DNA of 64,000 bases. Source: Acidobacteriota bacterium. GTDB lineage: Bacteria > Acidobacteriota > Terriglobia > Acidiferrales > UBA7541. The translations under genes and the position numbers were made by a program. Location of the stretch: assembly GCA_013289665.1 (NCBI GenBank), contig JABCZN010000009.1:1-64000 (forward strand). The letters are read 5' to 3'. Positions 55,901 to 64,000 of this stretch are shown in pieces. Position 1 is the first letter of the stretch, and each line of letters opens with the position of its first letter. The notes under the pieces are model-generated. The model had not been told where the DNA came from. It made no database searches and saw nothing but the letters and a program-made list of their open reading frames with translations.

Positions 55901-57832
55901 CTACGGATCAAACCAGAACTTAATCGTCACCGTCACTTTGGACGCCACCGGCTTCCCGCCCTGCGTCGCCGGCGCGTACTCATACTGCTGCAGCGCGTCC
56001 ATCGCCACCTGCCGAAATTGCTTCGGCCCCAGCAAAACCTTCATCGCCCCGATGTGCCCCTGCTTGTCCACTTCCGCTTCGATGCGCACATCGCCGGTGA
56101 TGTAGTTCCGCATCGCATCCGGCGGATAGATCGGCTGCACCGGCTTCAACAATTTCGCCGGCAAAATCGGTTGATCGGAGACGGAAACCTCTGGCGCAAC
56201 CGGCACCGGCGCCGATTCCCCGCTCGTTTGCGCCTTCCCACGATTCTTTCCCGATTTCGCCACCGCCGGCTTTCCAACACCTGTCTTCACCGAGCCAGCC
56301 GCCCGCGCCCCGGGCTTCTCCGCCAACGTAGCCCTCTCCGCGGGCGATTCGATTCCGGGCACCACCATCGGCGCAACCACTGGCGGCGCTACTGCCGGCA
56401 GAGTTGCCACCGGCATCGATGTCGTCGGCCCCGCGGGCTCAGGGGTCAAAGCTGTTCCGCTCGGCGCGGAACTTCCCGCCGGCTGCGCGTTTCCTCCGCT
56501 CGCGTTTGTCGCACCATTCGGACCGCCATTCGTTCCGCTGACGATACCGGCTGCACTTGCCGGGTTCTCCGCCTCTCCTGCGTTCGCCGCAACACTCGTC
56601 TTCGGCGCCCGGTGCAGAAACGGCAGCAAGTTCTTGTACCACGCGCCCACACCGGCGATCATCAGCACTGCCAGCACCGCCGCACCGGCCAAAATCTCCC
56701 GCTTGCCCGCCCGATCCCGCGCCGGCCGGTAAATATTAAAGGGATCGTTCGGATCCACATGCTTCGGTACCTGCGAAAAGTCCAGCGCCGGCTTGGGCAG
56801 CAAATCCTCCAGCGGATCGATCGCTTCTTTCTGTGCAGGTGCCGGCGCGTGCTGTGTTCCCGGCGCCGGTGCCGCAGGCGTCGCCGCCCCAGGGGCCGCG
56901 CTGGGCAGCTTCATCCCGACTGTCGCCGGCGCCCTTTCGCGTTCCACTTTCGCGGGTTCCGTCTTTTTTGGCGCCTCTTCGTCCGTTTTCCGCGTTGCCT
57001 CGATATCCGCCGCCGACCAGGGCACCGCTTCGGCTTTCGCGCGCTCCGCTTTCTTGCGCGCCTCAGCTTCCGCTTTCTGCCTGGCCTCAGTTTCCGCCGC
57101 CGAGCGTGCCGAGGCTTCCGCCTCCGCCAATCTCCGCGCCACCGCATCCTTGTCACCTGAAGATTGCTTTCCCCGCAACTCCTGCAGCTGCGCCTTCAGC
57201 GCCGTCACTTCATCCTTCAGCTGCGCCACGTCTTCACTTTTTGGCGCGGCCACCGGCTCGTTTGGATCATCTTCCGTCGTCTCTTCCGCTTCCACCGCTT
57301 CCGCGGCCGGAGGAACTTGCCCGCCATCGTCTTGCGCCGGAAACGCGACGCCCCAGAAATTCTCCTCAGGCTCCGTGAATTCCAACTCCACAAAACACGA
57401 GGTGGGGCGGTGGCTGCGTTTGTGCACCACCTGGCAAACCACTTCTTTCTTCGATCGTTTTTCCGTAAGAAACAACAGTTGTCCGACGGCCACGGCAGCG
57501 GAAAGCTGAATCACCGCCCCATCTTTAAACACCAGTACGGTGGTGGTTTCTTCCGTGAAGAGTTCTCGGTTGTCTTTCGAAGCAATCGGCCGCGCTCCGG
57601 CAACACTCACGGGCACTTCCAGCGCAACGGGATTCGGCCGCATGGATCGCTGCGGAATCTCTCCGTTCGCCTTTTTCCCTGCCTTCGTGTTCACGTCCGT
57701 CGCGGATGCCACGCTTCTCGTTCCCTGCTCGCGCTTCGGAAAAACTCTGCTCCGCGGCGCCAGCGCACTCCCTGTGCACACGTAATTTCTCCCCACCGCC
57801 GGACGGACTTCTCCGCCTGCGCCAGGGTTCAC
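55901..57832 (-). CDS. PilZ-TonB fusion protein
   Basis: 643 residues from a GTG preceded by AGGGAAG; an ATG 63 codons downstream is another candidate. Domains in order: a PilZ-like barrel (about residues 68-168), ending in FVELEFTEPEENFWGVAFP as in the second PilZ domain of the 8811-9797 protein; a charged coiled coil (about 195-270, AEAEARKKAERAKAEA); a Pro/Ala linker; one membrane helix (about 380-399, LAGAAVLAVLMIAGVGAW); and a periplasmic linker rich in Ala, Pro and Gly. A TonB C-terminal domain (about 565-643, QPIYPPDAMRNYITGDVRIE) ends it. Canonical TonB has only a short cytoplasmic N-terminus, so a large c-di-GMP-type domain is unusual. No ExbBD genes nearby. Confidence 0.85.
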   Translation of the reverse strand: MNPGAGGEVRPAVGRNYVCTGSALAPRSRVFPKREQGTRSVASATDVNTKAGKKANGEIPQRSMRPNPVALEVPVSVAGARPIASKDNRELFTEETTTVLVFKDGAVIQLSAAVAVGQLLFLTEKRSKKEVVCQVVHKRSHRPTSCFVELEFTEPEENFWGVAFPAQDDGGQVPPAAEAVEAEETTEDDPNEPVAAPKSEDVAQLKDEVTALKAQLQELRGKQSSGDKDAVARRLAEAEASARSAAETEARQKAEAEARKKAERAKAEAVPWSAADIEATRKTDEEAPKKTEPAKVERERAPATVGMKLPSAAPGAATPAAPAPGTQHAPAPAQKEAIDPLEDLLPKPALDFSQVPKHVDPNDPFNIYRPARDRAGKREILAGAAVLAVLMIAGVGAWYKNLLPFLHRAPKTSVAANAGEAENPASAAGIVSGTNGGPNGATNASGGNAQPAGSSAPSGTALTPEPAGPTTSMPVATLPAVAPPVVAPMVVPGIESPAERATLAEKPGARAAGSVKTGVGKPAVAKSGKNRGKAQTSGESAPVPVAPEVSVSDQPILPAKLLKPVQPIYPPDAMRNYITGDVRIEAEVDKQGHIGAMKVLLGPKQFRQVAMDALQQYEYAPATQGGKPVASKVTVTIKFWFDP

Positions 57833-57944
57833 GCTTCCCTAGTTTTTCAGGAGAATCTGTCTTTCACCATAGTACCCGGCCCTCCGTCGGTGCCCAATCA
57901 GTAGCCTCTCTCTACCGGCATTTTCCCGGCATGCACCTTCTGCT

Positions 57945-60140
57945 CTATGATTCCACCGGCCACGCAGCGTGCTCCTCCCCCAGTTGCACGTCGAAAAATC
58001 CCTCCGCCGGCAGCACGTCAATCGGCAGCCCCCCGTGCCACAACGCCACTCCCACCGTGATCTTCGTCACTCCCTGTAACTCCAGCACTTCGCGGTTCAC
58101 CGCCAGTTCCAGATGCCGCTGGTACGCCGCCTCCGCCAATTCCTTCGGATTCAGCAGACATACCTTGCCTTTCTCCACCGCAAATTCCTTCACTCGTCCG
58201 CGGTCCGTCTTCACCACTACCGCCAATTCTTCTTTCGCTCCGATCACGATGCGAAACTCCGCATCCTCCAGCTCCGCGATGCTTTCCGGGAAGCAATCCA
58301 CACGCAGAACGAAACGGTCTTCCTCGAATCCGTATCGCAGCTCTTTCAGGAAAAACACCCGCCCGTGCATCGAGCCGCCTCGCCGCTCCGGCGAGTACAC
58401 GCCGGCGCCCAGCCACTCGAAATAGCTGGAGTCCACCCCGTCCACTTTCACCTTCAGGAACCCAGAGGGATACGACTGGTACGCTCGCTCCGGCATTCGC
58501 TTGATCGGCTTCGCCAACTCTTCCGGCGCCACCTGCCCTAGCGCCAGGTAGACCCCCGTCAGGTGCTTCCGGTAGAGCGCGTCGAACTCCGCGTCATTCG
58601 CCGTGCTGTGCTCCGGCCCGTACCACCAGCACCAGTCGCTGCCCTCCGCCGTCAGTACCGATTCCAGCGCTTCCGCCAGCGCCTCTTTCGTCGGGGCGTT
58701 TTCCCGCCCTTTCTCCCGCGCGTCCAAGGCCTTCCCGTAGGCCTCGCGCGCATCCCACAATAAATCCCACGCCGTCACATCTTCCTGATGCCCGATCCAC
58801 ACGTCGAAATTCGCGTTGATCCACGAAGCCGGAAAAATCGTGCTGGTAACAGAAATGTCTCCCGCTGCCGCGATTGCTTCACTCGCCGTCAGCGCGCGGA
58901 AATCCGCATCACCCGCGATACGCTGATAAAACTCGCGTAAGAATTCCCGCCCGTTTCCCGGGTAATATTCCCAGGCATTTTCACCGTCCAGGAAAATACA
59001 CACCGTCAACGGCTTCTCGCTCTTCACCGTTTCGCCGATGTACCTCAGTCTGCCGTGCAGGTCCGCCGCGGCGGCCTTGCTGTCCATCCGGCTGTAGACG
59101 AATCCCACCAGGTCCGAAACGTGGTGGTCGCGGAAAAGTCCCGTGATTCCCCTGTTCGCCATCTGCAATCGCCACGGTTGATACAACCGGTCGGCGCTCG
59201 CCGCAATTCCCGAGGCATCCCTGAAGAATCCCACGTTCAGTGTTCGCCCCAGAACTCCTTCATCGGTGCCGAACCACTGAAATCCTTCCTCCGCCGCAAT
59301 CGCCATCGCCTGGTCGGAGACCGAACCTTCGCTCGGCCACAGCCCCACCGGTTTCGCACCAAACACCCGCTGGTGATATTCCTTCGCCCGCCGCAACTGC
59401 TCCCGCGCATCTTCCGGATGTCGGTACGCCCGCCTGGGCAGCGGCGTCCCCGGATTCGCCACGCGCGCGATGTCGGAATCGCACACCAGCGGCAGGATCG
59501 GGTGGTAATAGGGCGTCGTGCTCAGTTCGATCTGTCCCCGCGCCGCCGCCTCGCGATAGGCTGGCAGCACCAGCCCCAATATCTCCAGTTGCTTGGTCTT
59601 CAATTCCGTTTTGTCTTTTTCCGTGAAATCTTTTCCGCGGTTCGCCAGCCGGCTCACCACCGGATCCTTCGTGAACCACGCTTCGTCCATCCACGCGAGT
59701 TGCGACAGCACCTGCAGGTCCCGCCAGTCTCGCGCGCGAAACGTGATCAGCGCCTGCCCGCCGCTGGCCGCCCGCGACCAGTCGTACAGCTCCAGAAATC
59801 TCGGCCACCGCGTCAGCAGCCGCTCGTGGTTCACCTGGAAGGCCCGGGCCAGAATCTCCCATTTGTCTTCCCGCGTCAGCTCGTCCGCGTGCTTGAACGC
59901 CAGATCGAACCAGGGTTCCTTGAAATCTCCGCTGGCATACTCTTCCAGTTGCATGCACAGCGACGGCACCATGTTGAACGTCGCATGAAACCCCGGCACG
60001 TCCTCCATCAGTTTCACCATGCCGTAGTAATCCTTCGTCGCGTGCAGCCGCGTCCACGGCAGCACATACTGCCCCGACTCCGGATCGCGATATTGTGGCT
60101 GATGCATGTGCCACAGCACCACCAAATGAATCCGATTCAT
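57945..60140 (-). CDS. Glycoside hydrolase family 57 protein
   Basis: 731 residues. Motif 1 is LHLVVLWHMHQPQY-like (VVLWHMHQPQYRDP). The nucleophile Glu271 sits in GLWPSEGSV and the likely acid/base Asp385 in FLDGENAWEYYP; both are the GH57 catalytic motifs. The (beta/alpha)7 barrel is followed by helical and beta-rich C-terminal domains. Family members are alpha-amylases, 4-alpha-glucanotransferases, branching enzymes and amylopullulanases. The GH57 profile here is of the long bacterial form. No signal peptide, so it probably acts on glycogen or maltodextrin in the cytoplasm. Confidence 0.92.
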   Translation of the reverse strand: MNRIHLVVLWHMHQPQYRDPESGQYVLPWTRLHATKDYYGMVKLMEDVPGFHATFNMVPSLCMQLEEYASGDFKEPWFDLAFKHADELTREDKWEILARAFQVNHERLLTRWPRFLELYDWSRAASGGQALITFRARDWRDLQVLSQLAWMDEAWFTKDPVVSRLANRGKDFTEKDKTELKTKQLEILGLVLPAYREAAARGQIELSTTPYYHPILPLVCDSDIARVANPGTPLPRRAYRHPEDAREQLRRAKEYHQRVFGAKPVGLWPSEGSVSDQAMAIAAEEGFQWFGTDEGVLGRTLNVGFFRDASGIAASADRLYQPWRLQMANRGITGLFRDHHVSDLVGFVYSRMDSKAAAADLHGRLRYIGETVKSEKPLTVCIFLDGENAWEYYPGNGREFLREFYQRIAGDADFRALTASEAIAAAGDISVTSTIFPASWINANFDVWIGHQEDVTAWDLLWDAREAYGKALDAREKGRENAPTKEALAEALESVLTAEGSDWCWWYGPEHSTANDAEFDALYRKHLTGVYLALGQVAPEELAKPIKRMPERAYQSYPSGFLKVKVDGVDSSYFEWLGAGVYSPERRGGSMHGRVFFLKELRYGFEEDRFVLRVDCFPESIAELEDAEFRIVIGAKEELAVVVKTDRGRVKEFAVEKGKVCLLNPKELAEAAYQRHLELAVNREVLELQGVTKITVGVALWHGGLPIDVLPAEGFFDVQLGEEHAAWPVES

Positions 60141-60446
60141 CCCCTTGTAGCTCCCGCCTGTGTAGGGCCCGTCCGCCGCGGTGAGCGGGCGCTCCTACTT
60201 TTGAGTGCGGAAGCACAGCTTCCGCTTTTACGGGCTAAACCCAACCACCAAACGGTTCAACGATTGAGCCTCGCCCTTCTTCGCTTCCTGCTATCTGCTT
60301 GCTGCTATCTCATCGCCTCATACAGGTTACTGATTACTGTTCACTGATTCCTTCGCTCCGCTCGCGCAACATCGCTGTAACGCCCGGGCGCAGACCCTTA
60401 TCAACTTCTGGAAACTCCTCCCCATGTTACACTGCCCCTTCCCGTC
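60141..60446. other. Divergent intergenic filled with repeats
   Basis: It holds composite repeat copy B (60161-60250) and a 7-base periodic tract (60287-60352: CTGCTAT CTGCTTG CTGCTAT and ACTGATT ACTGTTC ACTGATT). Little unique sequence remains for the promoters of the GH57 and lptFG genes. Confidence 0.6.
60161..60250. repeat. Composite palindromic repeat, copy B
   Basis: GTGTAG, a GCCCGTCCGCCGC... palindrome (60166-60191), then CTTTTGAGTGCGG, hairpin GGAAGC/GCTTCC (60209-60223) and GCTTTTACGGGCTAAACCC. The order and spacing match copy A at 53622-53715. Confidence 0.7.
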
Positions 60447-62768
60447 ATGCGTATCCTCGATCGCTACATTGTTCGTGAAATTGTTCGCCACGCCTTTCTT
60501 GGCTTGCTCATTTTCACCTTCGTCCTCTTCGTCCCCAAACTCGTCCGCCTGATGGAACTCTTCGTCCGCCACTCCGGCTCAGGCTCGCAAATTCTCGCGC
60601 TATTCCTCTGCATCATCCCCAGCATCCTCATTTTCACAATTCCCATGGCCGTGCTCATCGGCGTCCTGTTGGGTCTCGGCCGGATGTCCATGGACAGCGA
60701 AATCATCGCGCTCACTTCCCTCGGCATCAGCCGCAAACGCATCCTCCTCCCCGTGGGCCTTCTCGCCGCAGCCGGCGCGGTTCTCACCCTCCTCATGACC
60801 GTCGTCCTCGCCCCACGCAGCCTTCGCGCCTTTCGCGACATCGAAGCCGGCCTGATCGCTTCCCAAATCTCTTTTCAAGTGCAGCCGCGCGTCTTCGACG
60901 AGCGATTCCCCCACATGGTTCTCTACATCAACGACGTCTCGGCCAGCGGCACCCACTGGCATGGCGTCTTCCTTTTCGAAACCGGGGCGGAAAGTGGCTC
61001 GCGCATCACTCTGGCCGAGGGCGCCATCGTCATCGCCGAACCCGGGCAGGGCAAACTCGAACTCCATCTGAACAGCGGGACTACTCACGAATTCCAGCGC
61101 GAAAATCCCGATCAATATTCCGTCACCGCCTTTGAACGCAGCGACTGGCCCATTGAGTTCACTTCGCTCGATAGCGACAAGGTCCGCGTCCTCAGCAACC
61201 CCGAGCGCTCGCTCACCGAGCTGTGGCACGATCGCGGCCCTCGCTGGCGCGATGCCCGCGTGGAACTCTACCAGCGCTTCGCCTTTCCCTTCGCGTGTTT
61301 TGCTTTTGCCCTGATCGCCGTGCCGCTTGGCGCGCAACCCCGCCGCGGCGGGCGCGCTGCGGGCACGCTGCTCTCTGTCCTGATCATCGCGGGGTACTAT
61401 CTGCTCTTCATCATGGGCGCCGGCCTGGCACGCCAGGGCGTCATTCCGCCCTTCGCCGGCATGTGGGCCGCCAACGTCATTCTGATTCTAGCCGGGCTCG
61501 CGCTGCTCCCCCGCATGGAACGCTATTGGAGCGAGCCTTCTCCGCTTTCCTTCGTCGCGCGGTTCATCGCCTGGCGGCGCCTGGTTCGCCAGCGCCGCAC
61601 GCGCGCCAAGGCGCGCACCGCACCGCGTAAAGAGAATGGCGAAGCCGCGCACGAACCGTTTCCACTCACATCCTCCAACTTTCCTTCCATTATTGATATT
61701 TACCTGCTCCGCCGCTTCTCCTACTATTTCCTCCTGAACCTCGGCGCGTTCATCCTGCTCTTTGAAACCTTCACGTTCTTCGAGCTTCTCGACGACATTG
61801 CCCGCCACCGCATTCCCTTCCTCGTCGTCGTGGATTATTTCCGCTTTCTGATTCCCTATCTCGTCTACCAGCTAACGCCGCTCACCGCTCTCGTGGCCAC
61901 GCTCGTCACCCTCGGTGTCCTCAGCAAGAACAACGAAATCGTGGCTTTCAAGGCCAGCGGCATCAGCCTCTACCGCCTCGCCCTTCCGCTGCTTCTCGCC
62001 GGAGTTGTGCTGGCCGCGGCGCTGCTCGTTCTCGACGATACCTATCTCCCCTACGCCAACCAGCGCCAGGACGCGCTTCGCAACCAGATTAAAGGCAAGC
62101 CCGCGCAAACTTACACTCGCCCGCAGCGCTGGATTTTCGGTGAAAATTCCAAGGTTTACAACTACGACATCTTCGATCCCAAGCAGAAACTTTTCGGCGG
62201 CCTCAGCGTAATCGAGCTGGATCCAGTCACTTTTCAGATAAAGCGCCGCGTCTTCGCCAATCGCGCCCAATGGCTGGACACGGAAAAAACCTGGGCACTC
62301 GAATCCGGCTGGGTCCGCGACTTCGCCGGCGGAACGGTCGAAAAATACGCGCCTTTCAAAGTCAATTACCTGCCGGAACTCGTCGAGCCTCCCTCGTATT
62401 TCAATCGGGAAGTGATTCAGGCTTTCCAGATGAGCTGGCGCGACCTGCGCCGTTACATTTTCGGCCTGCAAAGCGCCGGCTTCGACGTCTCTTCGCTCAC
62501 CGTTCAATGGCACAAAAAAATTGCTTACCCGCTCATCGCCCCCATCAGCATGCTGCTCGCGATTCCCTTCGCCATTTTGGTCGGCAGCCGCGGCGCCATC
62601 GGCGGCATCGCGCTGGGCGTCGCCATCGGCATCTGTTACTGGGCGATAGCCGCGCTCCTCGAGGCCATGGGCGGTATCGGCCAACTCCCCCCCATGCTGG
62701 CCGCCTGGTCCCCCGACCTGGTATTCTTCTTCCTCGGCATCTACTTCTTCCTCAAAATGCCCACCTGA
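60447..62768 (+). CDS. LptF-LptG fusion permease of the LPS export system
   Basis: 773 residues, about twice the size of LptF or LptG. The first half (1-375) starts RILDRYIVREIVRHAFLGLL, the LptF-type start. The second half (about 400-773) restarts with IIDIYLLRRFSYYFLLNLGA, the LptG-type start. Each half has an N-terminal membrane pair, a periplasmic beta-jellyroll and a C-terminal membrane pair, giving two YjgP/YjgQ units in one chain. They extract LPS with LptB ATPase. A Lys/Arg-rich cytoplasmic linker (RQRRTRAKARTAPRKENGE) joins the halves. lptB, lptA and lptC are not in the window. Confidence 0.92.
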   Translation: MRILDRYIVREIVRHAFLGLLIFTFVLFVPKLVRLMELFVRHSGSGSQILALFLCIIPSILIFTIPMAVLIGVLLGLGRMSMDSEIIALTSLGISRKRILLPVGLLAAAGAVLTLLMTVVLAPRSLRAFRDIEAGLIASQISFQVQPRVFDERFPHMVLYINDVSASGTHWHGVFLFETGAESGSRITLAEGAIVIAEPGQGKLELHLNSGTTHEFQRENPDQYSVTAFERSDWPIEFTSLDSDKVRVLSNPERSLTELWHDRGPRWRDARVELYQRFAFPFACFAFALIAVPLGAQPRRGGRAAGTLLSVLIIAGYYLLFIMGAGLARQGVIPPFAGMWAANVILILAGLALLPRMERYWSEPSPLSFVARFIAWRRLVRQRRTRAKARTAPRKENGEAAHEPFPLTSSNFPSIIDIYLLRRFSYYFLLNLGAFILLFETFTFFELLDDIARHRIPFLVVVDYFRFLIPYLVYQLTPLTALVATLVTLGVLSKNNEIVAFKASGISLYRLALPLLLAGVVLAAALLVLDDTYLPYANQRQDALRNQIKGKPAQTYTRPQRWIFGENSKVYNYDIFDPKQKLFGGLSVIELDPVTFQIKRRVFANRAQWLDTEKTWALESGWVRDFAGGTVEKYAPFKVNYLPELVEPPSYFNREVIQAFQMSWRDLRRYIFGLQSAGFDVSSLTVQWHKKIAYPLIAPISMLLAIPFAILVGSRGAIGGIALGVAIGICYWAIAALLEAMGGIGQLPPMLAAWSPDLVFFFLGIYFFLKMPT

Positions 62769-62972
62769 GTAGCGTTGCGTCCGCCTTCAGGTGGACAAGC
62801 CTTGGAGTGGGCTTGCCCTGAGCCTGCCGAATGGAGCTCTGCCACCGCTCTTGCGTATCAGACAAGTTCGACCAATCCTTTCTTCCGGCTGCCCGTGACT
62901 CCTTAACTGCTCTGTGCCATTCATACAGTTGCCTCAGCTCACATTCCGCGATTAGCCTTGCCATATTCGCCC

Positions 62973-63302
62973 ATGTCTCCAAGAAACAAATCCACGGTAC
63001 TCATCTTGGGTCTGGTGCTCCCTTACGGCGCCTTTGTGAGCTTTTTCGTCTTCTCCGCAACTCCGGGCTCCCCGCTGCCCCTAAGTGTCGGCACGCCGCT
63101 TTCCATGACCCTTCGTGTGCCCACTTTTCTTTCCGGCAGCCCGCGGACCGACGTTCAGTGTACCGACCGCGTCGTCCATGAATGCAGCCTTCGCAATGGC
63201 GACATCGGTTATGGTATCCACTTCGAGCAGATGCTCAACTTCCAACAAGGCAGCCTCCCCCAATCCGCCGCCCCTCAGCCCTCAACCAACTCTCCGAGCT
63301 GA
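62973..63302 (+). CDS. Small possibly exported protein
   Basis: 109 residues from the ATG at 62973; a start five codons upstream is possible. It has a hydrophobic N-terminal segment (VLILGLVLPYGAFVSFFVF) and a short mature region with two cysteines. No RBS is clear and no family is recognised. It is reported with low confidence because it is the only well-placed open frame here and its leader is protein-like. Confidence 0.35.
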   Translation: MSPRNKSTVLILGLVLPYGAFVSFFVFSATPGSPLPLSVGTPLSMTLRVPTFLSGSPRTDVQCTDRVVHECSLRNGDIGYGIHFEQMLNFQQGSLPQSAAPQPSTNSPS

Positions 63303-63361
63303 TCTAGTCCATCGCCCACGGCTGTCTCCCGCCCACCCTCTGCTCTCGCCGCTGCTCTCTG

Positions 63362-64000
63362 CTATCGGTCTTGCTCGAGCTTCCACAATATCTTCCTTAC
63401 CATCCCCAACAATACTTCCGCGTCACCCACCTCCAGCGAAAATCTGCGCAGCATCCGCCGCAATTTCTCTTCGGCCTTCACTTCTCCCCGCGCCGCAATG
63501 TACCCGCTCTTTCGCAGCGCCTCCAGCAAAGCCTCCCCAATCCGCTCCACAGTCTCCATCTCCGCAAACTCTTCCCTCTCTTGTTTCCTCAATGTAGCGC
63601 CGCTTTTCAAACTATCGTTGTCGATCACCTTCTCTTTTCCTTTACTTCCTTTTCCTCCTTTACTTCCTCTACCTCCCAATTCATACATCACCACCGCCGC
63701 GGCCTGCCCCAGATTCATCGAACGGTGCTCTACCCGCGTCGGTACGCGCATCAACCAATGGCAGTAGCTCAAATCCTCGTTCGACAATCCCCATTTCTCG
63801 GACCCGAACAAAACCGCCACGCGCCCCGACTTCATGCGCTTCCCGATCAATTGCGCTCCCTCCTCCAACCCGCGCAACGGATGCTTCATCTCGCGGTTCC
63901 CCACTGCCGTCGTTCCCACCACCAGTGAGCAATCCGCCACCGCCTCCGACAAGTCCGCAAACTCCTTTGCCCGCGCCAGCAACTCACCCGCGCCCACCGC
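63362..64000 (-). CDS. TrmJ-like tRNA 2'-O-methyltransferase, 5' end beyond window
   Basis: Partial: the frame is open to the window end, and the N-terminal 45 or so residues are missing. A SPOUT (SpoU) domain is clear: VAVLFGSEKWGLSNEDL (as LFGSEKWGLSNEDL), HWLMRVPT and RSMNLGQAAAVVMYEL, the motif 2 and 3 knot. A C-terminal helical domain (ALLEALRKSGYIAARGEVKA) resembles the TrmJ dimerisation tail. It methylates the 2'-O of position 32 in some tRNAs in relatives. A linker of repeated GSKGGKGSKGK is encoded by a polypurine tract near 63650. Confidence 0.88.
   Translation of the reverse strand, partial: AVGAGELLARAKEFADLSEAVADCSLVVGTTAVGNREMKHPLRGLEEGAQLIGKRMKSGRVAVLFGSEKWGLSNEDLSYCHWLMRVPTRVEHRSMNLGQAAAVVMYELGGRGSKGGKGSKGKEKVIDNDSLKSGATLRKQEREEFAEMETVERIGEALLEALRKSGYIAARGEVKAEEKLRRMLRRFSLEVGDAEVLLGMVRKILWKLEQDR

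Noticed and set aside
62752..62982. Small minus-strand frame (76 residues) after the LptFG gene
   Set aside because: Its last third is repeat-like sequence, it needs a TTG start, and no family or strong RBS supports it.
1..64000. tRNA, rRNA and CRISPR content
   Set aside because: No TTCGA-type T-loop with a cloverleaf partner, no conserved rRNA blocks and no regularly spaced repeats were found; the dispersed palindromes are not spaced like a CRISPR array.

Overview
The window looks like chromosomal DNA of an Acidobacteriota bacterium (class Terriglobia is my best guess). It is GC-rich with a strong C/G bias at third codon positions, so many long antisense ORFs are shadows. Lineage markers include a VWFA protein of the acidobacterial-restricted type (35033-36103), several PilZ proteins of the acidobacterial style, a small XRE regulator (37983-38354) and many secreted proteins with Sec leaders. 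No rRNA, tRNA, CRISPR array, intact transposon or phage was found.

Layout. 1-9.8 kb: nitronate monooxygenase-like enzyme, secreted beta-helix protein, a coupled pair of membrane proteins of unknown function, a secreted MetX-like hydrolase, a secreted Gfo/Idh/MocA oxidoreductase, a coiled-coil lipoprotein and a double-PilZ protein. 10-14.9 kb: DUF5996, STAS and PilZ proteins, small membrane proteins, an FkbM methyltransferase remnant, DUF4230 and DUF4112 proteins. 15-18.3 kb: a compact frdABCD operon for a fumarate reductase/succinate dehydrogenase. 18.3-24.4 kb: TPR protein, dienelactone hydrolase, an internally deleted transposase remnant, a B12/radical SAM enzyme and a frameshifted FAD monooxygenase. 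24.5-33.7 kb: hybrid histidine kinase, diheme cytochrome c, SYLF protein, CstA and a porin. 33.8-38.4 kb: nucleoside hydrolase, VWFA protein and an ECF sigma / anti-sigma / CpxP-like operon. 38.5-44.4 kb: guaA, leuS and nfo. 44.7-55.4 kb: a frameshifted PH-domain gene, two beta-propeller proteins, DAHP synthase, a methyltransferase, an orphan Tat substrate-binding protein, an EXORDIUM-like protein, a cupin and a GNAT protein. 55.9-64 kb: PilZ-TonB fusion, GH57 enzyme, an LptF-LptG fusion and a partial TrmJ.

The most unusual feature is repetitive DNA. Several families of short palindromic or periodic elements occupy the intergenic spaces. One palindromic family also lies inside leuS at four sites, always in the same reading frame, adding about 160 residues to the synthetase. 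This resembles the protein-coding palindromic elements known from Rickettsia, but it is in an unrelated phylum and in an essential gene.

How the genes work together: the respiratory genes (frdABCD, diheme cytochrome c), nutrient uptake genes (cstA, porin, substrate-binding protein), envelope genes (LptFG, TonB, SYLF) and signalling genes (hybrid kinase, PilZ proteins, STAS, ECF sigma) suit a heterotrophic soil-type Gram-negative. Most genes stand alone or in two- to four-gene operons.
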